Shown here: piece by piece, positions 19,712 through 31,274 of the stretch
Layout of the letters: each line of letters begins with the position of its first letter
Position numbering within the stretch: position 1 is the stretch's first letter
DNA from: an uncultured Phycisphaerales bacterium
Lineage (GTDB): Bacteria > Planctomycetota > Phycisphaerae > Phycisphaerales > SM1A02
Reading direction: 5' to 3'
Assembly (NCBI GenBank): GCA_949373145.1
Contig: CASICI010000006.1
Coordinates: forward strand, 1 to 64,000
Length of the DNA: 64,000 nucleotides
The notes under the pieces: model-generated
Seen by the model: the letters and a program-made list of their open reading frames with translations, nothing else
The model's database searches: none
What the model was told of the DNA's origin: nothing
Translations under genes and position numbers: made by a program

Positions 19712-20584
19712 ATGGAAGACAGCGAACATCGAACCTCGAACAGACCAGTGTGCACGCGGGTGCTGACCCGTGCAGCTGTCCTGACCCTGGTTGCAGGTCT
19801 CACCGGCTGTGATTCACTGAGCAGTGACATCAGCAACATGACCTCGTCGTTTCTCCCGCCCTCAGGCGCGCAAGTCGGTACCTGGGCGACGGATTTCACC
19901 AATCCCGAGGAACAACAGAAGGGCCTGGTGCTTCTTGGCATGGCCACCTGGGGCGGCGGTGAGGAATACCTCAAGCTGTACCGCACCTGCATCGAGGGCC
20001 CCTGGGATCCTCTGGTCAAGGCGGCCGCGATTCGCTCGCTGGGAATACACGGTGAACCCGAAGATGCCCTATTGATCGCAGGGCAACTCACGAATGAAAT
20101 CGAGTACATCAGACTCGAGGCTGCCAAAAGTCTTCAACGAATCCACAACGTTGAGGTCTCCGACGACATCTGGCGCAGATTGGTGCTCGAAACAGACTCC
20201 AGTGTGAAGGTCGAACTGGCGATCGCACTGGGACAGTACCCGAATGATGGCGTGTTTCAGGCTCTGCTTCAGGCGCTTGACATGCGCGAACTTGCCGTCA
20301 ATCTCGCCGCGTGGGATTCACTGCGATATCTGACCGGCCAGAATCACGGAAGCAACTCGCGAGACTGGATCGCGTGGTACGAAACGACCAGGTCGCCTTT
20401 CGCGGAAGAGGAGATCTACCTCTACCCCGTCTACACCAGACCCCTTGGCTTCTTCGACAAGATCAACTTCCTCAATCCGACCGTCTGGGAGAAACCCGGG
20501 ATTCCGACCGGGCTGCAGGAAGCGGGACGAAAATCCACGTGGACCGAAGTCGATCCACCGCCTCCCTCTCAGAAGGGCGCGTGA
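19712..20584 (+). CDS. Lipoprotein with HEAT-like repeats
   Basis: 290 residues. The N terminus has a lipoprotein signal with lipobox LTGC (VAGLTGCDSL), so it is probably anchored at the outer face of a membrane. Helical HEAT/PBS-like repeats follow: LVKAAAIRSLGIHGEPEDALLI, IRLEAAKSLQRI, VKVELAIALGQYPND. The C terminus is Pro-rich (DPPPPSQKG). Such repeats bind other proteins; there is no enzyme motif. An in-frame GTG at 19706 is the alternative start. The next gene starts seven bases downstream, so the two are probably co-transcribed and the lipoprotein might work with the exporter. Confidence 0.75.
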   Translation: MEDSEHRTSNRPVCTRVLTRAAVLTLVAGLTGCDSLSSDISNMTSSFLPPSGAQVGTWATDFTNPEEQQKGLVLLGMATWGGGEEYLKLYRTCIEGPWDPLVKAAAIRSLGIHGEPEDALLIAGQLTNEIEYIRLEAAKSLQRIHNVEVSDDIWRRLVLETDSSVKVELAIALGQYPNDGVFQALLQALDMRELAVNLAAWDSLRYLTGQNHGSNSRDWIAWYETTRSPFAEEEIYLYPVYTRPLGFFDKINFLNPTVWEKPGIPTGLQEAGRKSTWTEVDPPPPSQKGA

Positions 20585-20591
20585 TTTCGTC

Positions 20592-22139
20592 GTGCCCCCG
20601 AAGACGGACCATGAGGATTTCTCGAGCGACGATTCGCTCGAAGAGACACCTGACAGCCACAGCTCGGTGAAGACCCCTTCGGAGACACCGGTCGCCGAGG
20701 GCAGGATTCAGAGTGGTCGACTTGCCGGCAGAACCTTGATGGCAGCGATCCTGATCGTGGCGATTCCAGTCCTGTTCCAGCAGTCGATGGCCGCGACGGT
20801 CGGTCTGTTCGACAAGATTCTGGCCGGCAGTCTTCCCCAATCGGTGGTGGACCCGGCCCTGGATGCGATCGGGATCGGTTCGTACATCTCATGGTTCGTG
20901 GGTATCGCCATGGCCGGCCTGGGCATCGGTGGCCAGGTCATCATCGCCCGCGCGATGGGCAGCGGAAACACGCGGGACGGACATGATGCCCTTGGTCAGT
21001 CACTTTCGCTGGCCTGCCTCTGGGGGATTCTGGTGGGTGCAGGGCTGTGGTTTCTCGTCAGTCCGTTGGCAAGTCTCGCGGAACTCACCCCCGAAGCGAC
21101 CGGATACCTCGAGCAATACGTGATCACGATCGCGGTTTCGATGCCTCTGTGCGGCATCCTGATGGTCGGCTCGATGTGCCTCTACGGTGCGGGTGAAACC
21201 ATTCTGCCTGCCCTGATCATGGTGGGCGTGAACATTGCGAACGTTCTGTTCAGCTGGCTGCTCTCGGGAGCTGACCTTGAATTCCAGTGGTTTTCAATTG
21301 AAAACCCTCTGCCGATCGATCCCGCGGAGCACGGTGTCCGCGGCATCGCGGCAGGCACCGCGATCGCCTATCTGGTGGGTGCGCTGCTCATCACGATGGC
21401 CCTGTCACGCGGCGTGAAGGATCTGAAACTCGAAACCAGACGGTTGAAACCATCACGTGAGATGTTCGGTCGGATCATCAAGGTGGGTGCGCCCTCGTTC
21501 GCCGAGGGAATCTCGATGTGGGGCGTCAATCTCTTCGTGCTTGGTTTCATCGGCACCATCATCGAGCGCAACGTCCTCGGCCTGACCGAGGGACCGACCC
21601 AGGGGCTGGTGGGCGCGCACGCGATCGCCATCCAATGGGAGGCCTTCTCGTTCATGCCGGGGTTCGCACTGGGCACCGCTGCCGGCACCATCGCCGGCCA
21701 GTTCCTGGGCGCCGGCAATGCGAAGATGGCGCGCAAGGCGATCATCAATTGCACCATCGCGGGCATGATCTTCATGGGCCTGGTGGGTGTGCTCTTCATC
21801 TTGAAGGGCGAAGCGTTGACTCGGGTGATTTCAGATCAACCCGTGCATCTGGAAGAGACGCCGAAGCTGCTGATCATCTGCGGAGTCATCCAGGTCTTCT
21901 TCGCATTGAACATGGTCGTCCGACAGGGCCTCCGTGGAGTGGGCGACACGAAATGGACCTTCCTGATCACCACGATCTCGAGCTACGGCGTGCGACTTCC
22001 CGCGGCCTGGCTGCTTGGAGTCTGGATGGGCTGGGGACTCACGGGAATATGGCTCGGACTGTGTGGGGAGATCGTGATTCGCGGCATGCTTTTCACGGCA
22101 CGCTTCCTCCATGGAGGCTGGGCCAGACTCAAGGTGTGA
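20592..22139 (+). CDS. MATE-family efflux transporter
   Basis: About 515 residues with twelve predicted membrane helices in the MATE pattern (two bundles of six). Typical spots are LFQQSMAATVGLFDKIL, GLGIGGQVIIARAMGSGN, LYGAGETILPALIMVGVNIAN and, in the second bundle, FALGTAAGTIAGQFLGAGN and LRGVGDTKWTF. MATE proteins expel drugs or metabolites with a proton or sodium gradient. A ~45-residue hydrophilic, acidic N-terminal tail precedes the first helix. I place the start at the GTG at 20592, since no ATG fits before the first helix and the upstream stretch belongs to the lipoprotein gene; this is uncertain. Confidence 0.88.
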   Translation: MPPKTDHEDFSSDDSLEETPDSHSSVKTPSETPVAEGRIQSGRLAGRTLMAAILIVAIPVLFQQSMAATVGLFDKILAGSLPQSVVDPALDAIGIGSYISWFVGIAMAGLGIGGQVIIARAMGSGNTRDGHDALGQSLSLACLWGILVGAGLWFLVSPLASLAELTPEATGYLEQYVITIAVSMPLCGILMVGSMCLYGAGETILPALIMVGVNIANVLFSWLLSGADLEFQWFSIENPLPIDPAEHGVRGIAAGTAIAYLVGALLITMALSRGVKDLKLETRRLKPSREMFGRIIKVGAPSFAEGISMWGVNLFVLGFIGTIIERNVLGLTEGPTQGLVGAHAIAIQWEAFSFMPGFALGTAAGTIAGQFLGAGNAKMARKAIINCTIAGMIFMGLVGVLFILKGEALTRVISDQPVHLEETPKLLIICGVIQVFFALNMVVRQGLRGVGDTKWTFLITTISSYGVRLPAAWLLGVWMGWGLTGIWLGLCGEIVIRGMLFTARFLHGGWARLKV

Positions 22140-22164
22140 ACACGCCTGCCCACGGTCGAGTCAT

Positions 22165-23220
22165 TCAGGCAGCCGTACGACCCGGACCACCAAAGAACGT
22201 GCTCAGACGACTCATGATGCCTGCCCCTTCGACTTCGGCGGTTGCTCCGCCGCCCGATTCATTCTGAGCATCGCTGCTCCATCCGGGACTCATGCCACGT
22301 GCGACCAGGTGTTCGCGGGAGTCGGTCCATCGCTCGGCCAGCTCGATCAGCACGCCCTTCAAGGAAGCTTCGAGTCTGACACGCGAGAGACGCTCACCTC
22401 CCCCATCGACCGGTTCTTCATTCGAGATCTCCTCGGGAAGTCCCCGCATGTCCTGAAGCAAACCGACTCGAGAGGCGATGAGTGCCGCGAACATCGTCTC
22501 ACGACAGACATCACGACTGCGGGTGTCGAGAGGATCGAATTCGCGTGTGAGATCGTGATCGACGAGCTGCTCATCGAGGTAGTAGCACCCGCCGAGAAGC
22601 GAACCTCGAAAAGCGAGGATCATTCCAAGATCGTCGACCATTCTCGCTTCGGAGATGGGTGCCCAGTTCCGCAGGACTTCGGGACGCATGCCCAGAGTTC
22701 CAAGGTTGGTCGTCGAGGACGCGATCTGAAGTGCGATCTCTCTCGCCTCGAGTGGCCCGCTTCCCTGCAGACGTGCGCTCGAGACATGTTCGATGATGGA
22801 TCCACCCAGACGAGCACTGTCGGTGACGACGACACTGACATCGGTCTGCGTGAAGACATGGCGGATTCTCGAAACCCGGTCCGGTCGGGAGTGATCACGG
22901 GGTGACGCGACGATGGCGATGTCGGTCTGCACGTCGGCCAGGGCACGAAGAAGTCTGCCCTGCCCCATGGGTTCGACGAATCTCGAAGTCACGATCTCGT
23001 GAGGTGAGTCCGTATCGGATGCGACGGTCTCCTTGATGACCCGCCAGGTGTCATCGATCGAGCCATCGTCGATCAACTCGATGCGACAGCGGTCACCCTC
23101 CAGAGCAAGGAGATGCTCGACCGCATCCTTGATTCGGGGCGCGTCATTGCGAGCGACGAGCACGACCGTGACCGAAAGCGGCTGTGCCCGTCGTGCAGGA
23201 TGTTCGTATCCTGATGCCAT
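22165..23220 (-). CDS. Glycosyltransferase family 2-like protein
   Basis: 351 residues. The N-terminal SVTVVLVARNDAPRIKDAVEHLLAL and IELIDDGSIDDTWRVI match the GT-A nucleotide-sugar fold of family 2, with the DDGS diphosphate motif. The second acidic motif usually seen (DxD/DAD) is weak here (VVTDSARLGG). The C-terminal ~70 residues are Gly/Ser-rich. No membrane segment is clear, so it is a cytosolic or membrane-associated transferase with unknown acceptor. Its end is 25 bases from the convergent MATE gene. Confidence 0.7.
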   Translation of the reverse strand: MASGYEHPARRAQPLSVTVVLVARNDAPRIKDAVEHLLALEGDRCRIELIDDGSIDDTWRVIKETVASDTDSPHEIVTSRFVEPMGQGRLLRALADVQTDIAIVASPRDHSRPDRVSRIRHVFTQTDVSVVVTDSARLGGSIIEHVSSARLQGSGPLEAREIALQIASSTTNLGTLGMRPEVLRNWAPISEARMVDDLGMILAFRGSLLGGCYYLDEQLVDHDLTREFDPLDTRSRDVCRETMFAALIASRVGLLQDMRGLPEEISNEEPVDGGGERLSRVRLEASLKGVLIELAERWTDSREHLVARGMSPGWSSDAQNESGGGATAEVEGAGIMSRLSTFFGGPGRTAA

Positions 23221-23307
23221 GAAGGTTCATTCGGCGGTTCGATAACCTCTCTTGAGCCCCTCGATGGAGGAATTCAGATCAAACCGCCTTGAGGCACTCT
23301 GGGAGCG

Positions 23308-23313
23308 TATAAT
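23308..23313 (+). promoter_or_regulatory. -10 element (TATAAT) of the mqnC promoter
   Basis: A perfect TATAAT 24 bases before the mqnC ATG, in the short gap after the divergent glycosyltransferase gene. The -35 region 17 bases upstream (CGCCTT) is poor. Confidence 0.5.
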
Positions 23314-23337
23314 GAGGCCTTAGGATCACAGACAACG

Positions 23338-24745
<1,408 letters not shown>

Positions 24746-24774
<29 letters not shown>

Positions 24775-25597
24775 GCGTCTGCCACCTCATGTGGTCCGAA
24801 ATGGCTCTCGAGCATTCCGGACAAGAGGAACCTTCGAATCGGTAGAGCAGGTATCCGCAGGCGCAGCGGGGCTCTTCAACCCCGAATTTCATGAGAAGCT
24901 TGCATTGCGGGCAGGTCACATGACCGACCTTGAGCTCACACTCGAATCCACACCTGGGACATGAGATGTCGACGGTGATGCGTCGGTCCGGGATTCCCTT
25001 GTCGCTTTCATGGTGTCGCCCTCGAAGAATGAAGTTCATCACCGGGAGGGTGATCGTTCCGATCAGCACGAGCACCACTATCGCACTGACGATTCTGGCG
25101 AAGAGATCATCGTTGACGTAAATAAAGATCAGCGGGTAGATGAAGTCGAAGTAGAACCCGATCACGATCAGAGACACGAGGAAGATGTTGAAGACCCCGA
25201 GGCTGACGACGACTGTGCGGAATGCCGTGTTGCTGTGTTTCCAGAACAGGAGATAACCGAAGTGAAGCCCGCTCAAGGACAGCGTGAGTGCGAGGAACAT
25301 CAACTTCATGCCCTGCTCGGGGGGATCGTTCGAGCCAGACCAGATGAAGACGAGAGCGATCACGGAAGAGAGCACCGTCATCACCGCACTGAACACCATG
25401 AGAAATCTGAGCTTGTGATGCCCTGAGTTCTTCAACAGAGCAGCCAGCAGCAGCAGCGTCAGTGCACCGGAGATGATGAGACTCGTTCCCAGAAGATTCA
25501 GCGTGAGCGCGAAACCTCCGCTGAGAATCGACAGGATGCCGATGAGTGCTGAAAGACCGTAACTTCCCAGCATGCATTTGAGCAATGTCTTGTTCAT
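24746..25597 (-). CDS. Membrane protein with C-terminal zinc ribbons
   Basis: 283 residues. Six hydrophobic segments fill residues 1-195 (for example LSALIGILSILSGGFALTLN and IVSAIVVLVLIGTITLPVM). The cytosolic C terminus then has three cysteine clusters: CPRCGFEC, CPQCKLL, and CACGYLLYRFEGSSCPECSR, the last being the planctomycete-type ribbon. No catalytic motif is visible. It follows the YIP1-like gene by 15 bases and overlaps mqnC at its 3' end. The unrelated membrane part but shared ribbon suggests the ribbon is a mobile domain for interaction or regulation. Confidence 0.7.
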
Positions 25598-25612
25598 GAA
25601 TCGACAGTCCTT

Positions 25613-26513
25613 TCAAAGACCGAGAATCACAAGGGAGATGAAACCACCAACAATGAGAACCATTGGAACCAATGCACACATGAGCGAACGAACAGTCGAA
25701 ATCCCATGGACGCCTTGAAGGGCGAGGACGGAGTTGATGAACCACCAGATGATGATAACGGGTGACGCGTACAGACCCAGACAAGGGACGACGAGCACGC
25801 ACAGAGGGCCGCTGGTGACCATCAAGGACGCCAACGTGGCGGAAAGACCTTTCTCATGCCTGCCGGTCAGCACGATCATCACGTGCACGAGAAGCCCCAC
25901 GACCAAGGTGCTGACCAGCACCCCGAAGATGAAGGTGCCACCAAACACGACGAGTTGCAAGAGGGCCTGGTAGAGCATGGGACCACCGCCAGTGCCGGTC
26001 ATTCCCCCGAGTGCAATGCCGGTGAGCAGAAAAAATGGAAGCGCCATGAAGAGCCCGAACACCGCCAGGTTCACGAGCAGAAAGATGATTCCGATGGAGA
26101 GTCCGCGCGTCGGAGGCAGCCCCTGCGCCAATCGAACGGGAGCCCCCAGACTCGCACCAAGCATCAGGAACCAGCGCTTGAGCAGATTGCCCCGGCTCGG
26201 GGACCAGGGAATGACCTGCTGGAGCATGTGAGATCCGACGAACCCCTCCGCGGGCATGATGGCCATGGCATCCATGTCCAGAGAACGATCACAGGAGACG
26301 CAACGTGAAGGTCTTGGGCTCGAGATGACCTCTGCGTGACGAACCGAAGTACGTCTGAGCACAGCTGCCGCAGGTGAAGGCGACGGCTCCGGGCTTGAAG
26401 TCGAAGTCACTGGGTTGAAAGAGGTGGCCACATTCAGGACAGGGTCCCGGCGTGATGTTCCAGAGTGAATAGTCACATTTGGGACATTTCAAGTGGTCAA
26501 TTCTCCGGAGCAC
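25613..26513 (-). CDS. Zinc-ribbon plus YIP1-like membrane protein, one frame break
   Basis: The GTG at 26513 starts a segment with CPKCDYSLWN ... GPCPECG and CGSCAQTYFG, then (after removing one base near 26301) CVSCDRSLDMDAMAIMPAEG, making two complete zinc sites. About five hydrophobic segments with small-residue turns follow (LSIGIIFLLVNLAVFGLF ... LQLVVFGGTFIFGVLV ... VLVVPCLGLYASPVIIIWW), a layout resembling YIP1-domain proteins. The start overlaps the ilvE stop by 17 bases, so translation may be coupled. Function unknown. Confidence 0.65.
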
Positions 26514-27367
26514 CCTCGCCGGTACGAGCGCGGAATTCCTGAACCAGTCGTCTGGTGATGGAACCGACGGCTCCTCCGCCGATCACATGATCTCCGACCT
26601 GGGAAACACCGATGACTTCGGCCGCCGTGCCGGTCAGAAAGACTTCGTCGGCGTCCAGGACTTCCTCAAGTCGCATCATTCGTTCTTCGATCGGCAGCCC
26701 GAGCGCGGGACAGAGCTCGTTCATCACGAACCGACGGGTGATCCCGTCGAGAATCCCCGCGTCGACGGGCGGCGTTGAAAGTTCGCCGTCCTTCACCACG
26801 AAGATGTTGTCACCGGTGCATTCCGAGACCCAGCCGTCGGTGTTCAGCATCAGAGGCTTCGAGAACTCCGGCGTCGATCGCCTCGATCTTGGCCAGAATG
26901 TTGTTCAGATAGTTGAGACTCTTGATCTGCGGATCCAGACACTCGCGCGGGATGCGCGGTCGATCGGCGACGATGATCTTCATGCCCTCTTCGTAGAGTT
27001 CGGGAGGATACAGCTTGATCGTGTCCGCGATCACGAAGACCGTGGGCTTGGGACACAGGAACGGATGCAGCCCGAGCGTTCCGACGCCTCGCGTGAAGAC
27101 CAGACGGACGTAGCCGTCGGTGATTCCATTGGCTTCGACGGTTTCCCGAACCGCGGCTGCGATCACCTCGTGGGTGAACGGGAGGTCCAGTCGAATCCGT
27201 TCGGCGGACTGCCACATCCGCTCGAGGTGGGATTGGAGCTTGAAGATCCGGCCGTTGTAGACCCGGATGCCTTCGAAACATCCGTCGCCGTAGAGAAGAC
27301 CATGATCGAGCACGCCGATCTTGGCGTCCTCTTCGGGAAGCATTTTGCCATCAATCCAGATCTTCAC
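26497..27367 (-). CDS. ilvE: Class IV PLP aminotransferase, branched-chain type, one frame break
   Basis: Transfers amino groups between glutamate and branched-chain 2-oxoacids. The GTG at 27367 has AAGGAG upstream and starts VKIWIDGKMLPEEDAKIGVLD. The PLP lysine lies in IKSLNYLNNI; the cofactor-phosphate region GWVSECTGDNIFVV and the VFLTGTAAEVIGV motif are present. One extra base near 26855 breaks the frame between GVLEA and LMLNTDGW. The fold also covers D-amino-acid transaminase and aminodeoxychorismate lyase; the SECTGDN and TGTAAEV motifs favour IlvE. It heads the run with the two zinc-ribbon genes. Confidence 0.85.
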
Positions 27368-27428
27368 GACGCGGTATCTCCTTCTGAGGGGGCTGAGTCG
27401 CGCATTGTAACACCCATAAGGTGCCCGT

Positions 27429-28787
27429 TCATCCACCGGCCGGGAGAGCCAGAAATTCAGTCAAGAGCTCGAAAAGTGAGGTTTCACTGGAAAAACGGCG
27501 TGTCGCGTGACGACCGATGACGTCTGAAAACGGTCCGAATGCCCATGTCTGCGGGTAGATCTCAAGTATTCCAGCATCAAGTGGACTGGACACGAACACC
27601 ACGGTCGAGCGTCTGGGGACTTCCAACAACGTCTCGACCCGCTGGAGTGCGATGGACCGATCAGCCGACGGAGCGAGGACACCAAGCAGACCGGGATGAT
27701 ATTCGAGCAGTGCGATCACACCCGATTTCCACCACGCCTCCGAATACATCTGCTGGACCCGCCCCACCCAGGCTGGCGGACCTTGAACGAAGAGACGAGT
27801 CGCGGGTCGGTCGAAGAGAGAGCCTCGGATCACGTTCTCAGGAACCCCGAGAATACCCACGGCTTCGGCAAGAGGAGGAATGGATCCATCGGAGAACAGA
27901 TTCATACCCCGCTCCGAGTACATCGAAAGCCTCGGTGAAACACTCCGTGCCGAGGTGACGAGTTCCTCGAGAAGTTCCGGCTCGAGAAGTTCGGTGCGAA
28001 CCATCTCCTCCGTCTTCATGTCGAGCAGAGCCGCTCCATCGCCCATGATCACGTAACGACAGAATCCCAGGGAGTCACGGTGACTGAGGATCTGTTCCAT
28101 GCCACTTGATGTGAACAGAACGACCTTGACCCCGTCCGACGCGAGTCGATGCAGGAGCTCGAACGTCCGGGAGGACTTTGCGTCATCGAGAAGCGACTCC
28201 AGAGAAAGCGCCAGACATTCTCGAGGCGTCGAAGTCACGGAATTCGGTGGCGAGGTGACGGGCTGCTCGGTTCGTTCAGTCGGAGCATCTCCGGGCAACG
28301 CCGAAAGGATGGTGGTCGCACCGGAATCATCGATGAACCGATGGGCGACCTCGCTGCCATCGAGTGATCGGGTGATGCGCTCGAGGCGTTCCCTGATCAC
28401 CGAAGCATCCGATGGATCGGCAGGAGTCGAGGACTTTCCCAGTGCGATGAGCATCATCGTCGGAGACGAATCGATTCCTGCAATGGCTTGGACGGTCTGA
28501 AACACGGAATCCGCCCGCAGGACATGGCGTGGCTCGAAGTCACATTCAGCGGCACCCGGCGTCGAGTAGGCGAGGTGCAGAACCACCTCGGCCCCTTCGA
28601 TGAGGCGCTGCCAGTCTCCGGGACAGGAGGGCTCACCCTCGAAAAGCGCGAACCCTGCCAGATCCTTTCGTGCACGAGCCTTCTTGGTCGATGGAACCAC
28701 CGCGACAAGGTCATGCCCTGCCTCCCGAAGCGCGGGAAGAAGGCCTTCTTTCAGATCGGAAAGCGTGCTGATGACGAGGATGCGCAT
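27429..28787 (-). CDS. Probable fusion of degenerate NAD-epimerase-like and HAD/Cof-like domains
   Basis: 452 residues, soluble. The first ~130 resemble an extended SDR/epimerase (MRILVISTLSDLKEGLLPAL, EGAEVVLHLAYS) but the glycine-rich GxxGxxG loop is missing. The C-terminal ~270 resemble a Cof-type HAD phosphatase (DGVKVVLFTSSGMEQILSHR; YVIMGDGAALLD) without the initial DxD nucleophile motif. Both halves therefore lack key residues, suggesting a binding or regulatory protein. The match is by eye and weak. It lies between ilvE and rpoN, 49 bases downstream of rpoN. Confidence 0.45.
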   Translation of the reverse strand: MRILVISTLSDLKEGLLPALREAGHDLVAVVPSTKKARARKDLAGFALFEGEPSCPGDWQRLIEGAEVVLHLAYSTPGAAECDFEPRHVLRADSVFQTVQAIAGIDSSPTMMLIALGKSSTPADPSDASVIRERLERITRSLDGSEVAHRFIDDSGATTILSALPGDAPTERTEQPVTSPPNSVTSTPRECLALSLESLLDDAKSSRTFELLHRLASDGVKVVLFTSSGMEQILSHRDSLGFCRYVIMGDGAALLDMKTEEMVRTELLEPELLEELVTSARSVSPRLSMYSERGMNLFSDGSIPPLAEAVGILGVPENVIRGSLFDRPATRLFVQGPPAWVGRVQQMYSEAWWKSGVIALLEYHPGLLGVLAPSADRSIALQRVETLLEVPRRSTVVFVSSPLDAGILEIYPQTWAFGPFSDVIGRHATRRFSSETSLFELLTEFLALPAGG

Positions 28788-28836
28788 GGGAGGAACAATC
28801 CTACTCGATCATCCAAAGGACCTGCGGAAACCCATG

Positions 28837-30401
28837 TCAGCCTGCATGGATCTTGCGTCGTCGAGCGGATGGAATACCGAGTTGCTCTCGATACTTCACG
28901 ACCGTTCGCCGCGCGATGGTCACGCCCCTGTCACCAAGAAGATCCGCGATCTTCTGATCACTGTGAGGCTTGGTCGAATCCTCGGCAGCGACGATCTCTC
29001 GAACCATCTCCTTGATGGCCTCCCAGCTCATGTCCTTTCCCGACGCGGTCTCGAGACCACCGGAGAAGAACCGACGGAGAGGAAAATATCCGCGCGGCGT
29101 CTCCATCCATTTGTCAGCGACGGCACGGCTCACCGTGGCCACATGGATGCCGAGCTGTTCCGCGACATCGACCATGGGGAGTGGCTTCAGATGCTGGGGA
29201 CCATGATCGAAGAAGTCACGTTGTCGCATCAAGACGACGTTCACCACACGAAGAAGCGTGTTCTTGCGTTGACCGATCGCGTCGATCAGCCAGGATGCAT
29301 TGCGGACGTTCTTCTCGACGAATTCCCGGGTCTGCACGTCGGTGGTCGAATCCTTTGCCATCTGCGTGTAGGACGGTGACACTCGCAGGTGAAGCAAGGG
29401 ATCGTCTGAAAGTGCTGCAACATAGAGGTCACGTTCGGAATCGAAGTCGACACGCACATCTGGGATGATCGGTCTCACCCGCTCGTCGACGAGCAGTCGG
29501 CCGGGTGCCAGTTCGAGACGATGCATCCATGCCTTCGCCGCCTGGATCCTGTCGATGTCGATGCCTGATTTCTTTTCGATCTGAGGAAGTCTGTTCTCGA
29601 GAAGATCCTCGAAATGCTCGGAAATCAGCTTGGCGGTGTCGGCACGAAGACGGGTTTCATCCTCATCGACGAGCCCATCCATCGCATCAACCTGCAGCAG
29701 CAGGGACTCGGCGATGTTTCGGGCCGCGATTCCCGGTGGTTCAAGTTCGGCCTGAACGCGTTCCAAGGCCTCTTGGAGAAGGTCCTGCGTGAGCTCGTAC
29801 CCGCCACTGGCGACCTTCTGCTCCTGAATCGTCTCCAGATCGGCATCGAGCAATCCGTCATCACGAACGTATTCGATGATCACGCGGCCCGCCGCACGCA
29901 CATCGTCTTCGGTTTCGACGAACGTCCATTGCCGAGAAGTTGATCGACGAGACTTTCGCCTCGGGACGGTGCGTTGGCCATCGCGGCCATCTTGCTGTCG
30001 CCGTCCCCCTGCTCTCGATGCGTGGTTCGCGGCACTGCGGAGTCCTGTTCGATGAAGTTGTCGCCGTAGGCCTGCTCCATTCCATCGAGACGTTCGAAGT
30101 CGGCCGCCTCGCCGTCGGCTCCGATCACCAGCTCACGTTCGCCCTCACGTGCAAGCCGATCGGATTCCTTCCGTTCGCGTTCGAGTTCTTCATGGACGGC
30201 GTCGGCCTCCAACCCCTCGAGTTCAAGGCCGGGCTCGAGCGTCTCGAGGGCGATGTTCGACTCGAGCTCCTGCTCGATGCGTTCCTGAAGTGCAGGAAGC
30301 GCCATGTGCAGAATCTCCATCGACTGGATCATCCTCGGGCTCAGCTTCATCTGCTGACCGAGTCGCATGGACTGAGATGTGTCGAATCGCATCGATCCCA
30401 T
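28837..30401 (-). CDS. rpoN: RNA polymerase sigma-54 factor, one frame break
   Basis: Alternative sigma factor that needs an AAA+ activator such as the one at 47398. Region I is seen as QSMRLGQQMKLSPRMIQSME followed by a LPALQERIEQELESN stretch. An acidic region II follows, then the core-binding domain, the helix-turn-helix (VAEQLGIHVATVSRAVADKW) and the RpoN box ARRTVVKYREQLGIP near the C terminus. The frame changes once near 29928-29940 (DQLL to QWTFVETEDD). The ATG at 30401 has AGGAAG upstream; one at 30392 is also in frame. It lies 183 bases downstream of the recR stop, beyond the recR terminator, so it probably has its own promoter. Confidence 0.92.
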
Positions 30402-30565
30402 GAATGGCTTCCTGCCTGATGAACGATCTCCAGATGGGAGATCGTGTTTCGAATCCTTCGAAATAGTATCGCGGTCTGGTGTTCGACCGTTGCTGGATCG
30501 ACAATCAGTCCGGGATTCGGAACCTTTCAGACAAGTGTCCCACGAAAGAGGAGATCCGGCCAGTG

Positions 30566-30595
30566 AAAAACGGCTTGAGAGGCTTCAATCGCCGT
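30566..30595 (-). terminator. Rho-independent terminator at the end of recR
   Basis: On the minus strand ACGGC (30591-30595) pairs with GCCGT (30570-30574), and TTGA (85-88) with TCAA (75-78), separated by a two-base bulge, then a T-run to 30566. The hairpin includes the recR stop codon, so it should end the ffs-dnaX-ybaB-recR transcript. Confidence 0.6.
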
Positions 30596-31226
30596 CGACG
30601 GACCGTCTGTCGTGGATGGCATCCGCCAGAACCGCCGGATTGGCGTATTCGATCTGAGTGCCCGCTGGCAGACCTCTGGCCAATCGAGTGACGCGAACGC
30701 CGGTCTGCGCGAGTTTTTCAGCCACCAGCAATGCGGTCGAGTCACCTTCCATGTCGGGGTTCAACCCCAGAATGACCTCCTGGATCACTTCCCCACCGGC
30801 ATTTCGTTCCGGATGTTCGATGCGTGCCAACAGGCCGTCGAGCGTCAACGTGTCTTCACCGATTCCGGCAAGTGGATCGAGTCGACCGAGAAGCACGTGG
30901 TACACACCGCGATACATGGCGGTCTGTTCGAGTGCGATCAGATCCCGAGGTTGCTCGACGATCAGGACCCGGGTCCGATCTCGTCGCGGGTCAGCGCACA
31001 GCTGACAGGGATCGTTGTCCGCGAGATTCCAGCAGACACTGCAATGGCCGACGTCGTTCTTCACTTCCTCGATGACGCGTGCAAGGGCGAGTGCCTCATC
31101 CTTGGAGGCCTTGAGGACATGAAAGGCGAGGCGTTCGGCGCTTCGACGGCCGATGCCGGGAAGCGACGAGAATTCATTGATCAAACGATCGACGCAGTCA
31201 GGGTACGCCGAGTTGTTCTTGGCCAT
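30585..31226 (-). CDS. recR: Recombination protein RecR
   Basis: Works with RecO/RecF to load RecA at gaps. 213 residues with an N-terminal helix-hairpin-helix (LPGIGRRSAERLAFHVL), a four-cysteine zinc finger C62-x2-C65 ... C74-x2-C77, and a Toprim domain (VLIVEQPRDLIALEQT; EVILGLNPDMEGDSTALLV). The C-terminal RLARGLPAGTQIEYAN is the Walker-B-like end of the family. It is third in the dnaX-ybaB-recR order found in many bacteria, 48 bases after ybaB, and carries an intrinsic terminator over its stop codon. Confidence 0.95.
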   Translation of the reverse strand: MAKNNSAYPDCVDRLINEFSSLPGIGRRSAERLAFHVLKASKDEALALARVIEEVKNDVGHCSVCWNLADNDPCQLCADPRRDRTRVLIVEQPRDLIALEQTAMYRGVYHVLLGRLDPLAGIGEDTLTLDGLLARIEHPERNAGGEVIQEVILGLNPDMEGDSTALLVAEKLAQTGVRVTRLARGLPAGTQIEYANPAVLADAIHDRRSVDGD

Positions 31227-31274
31227 GAGACCGGCTCCCGTCCTACTGAACGAAACTCGAAAGACCTCGGAGGA

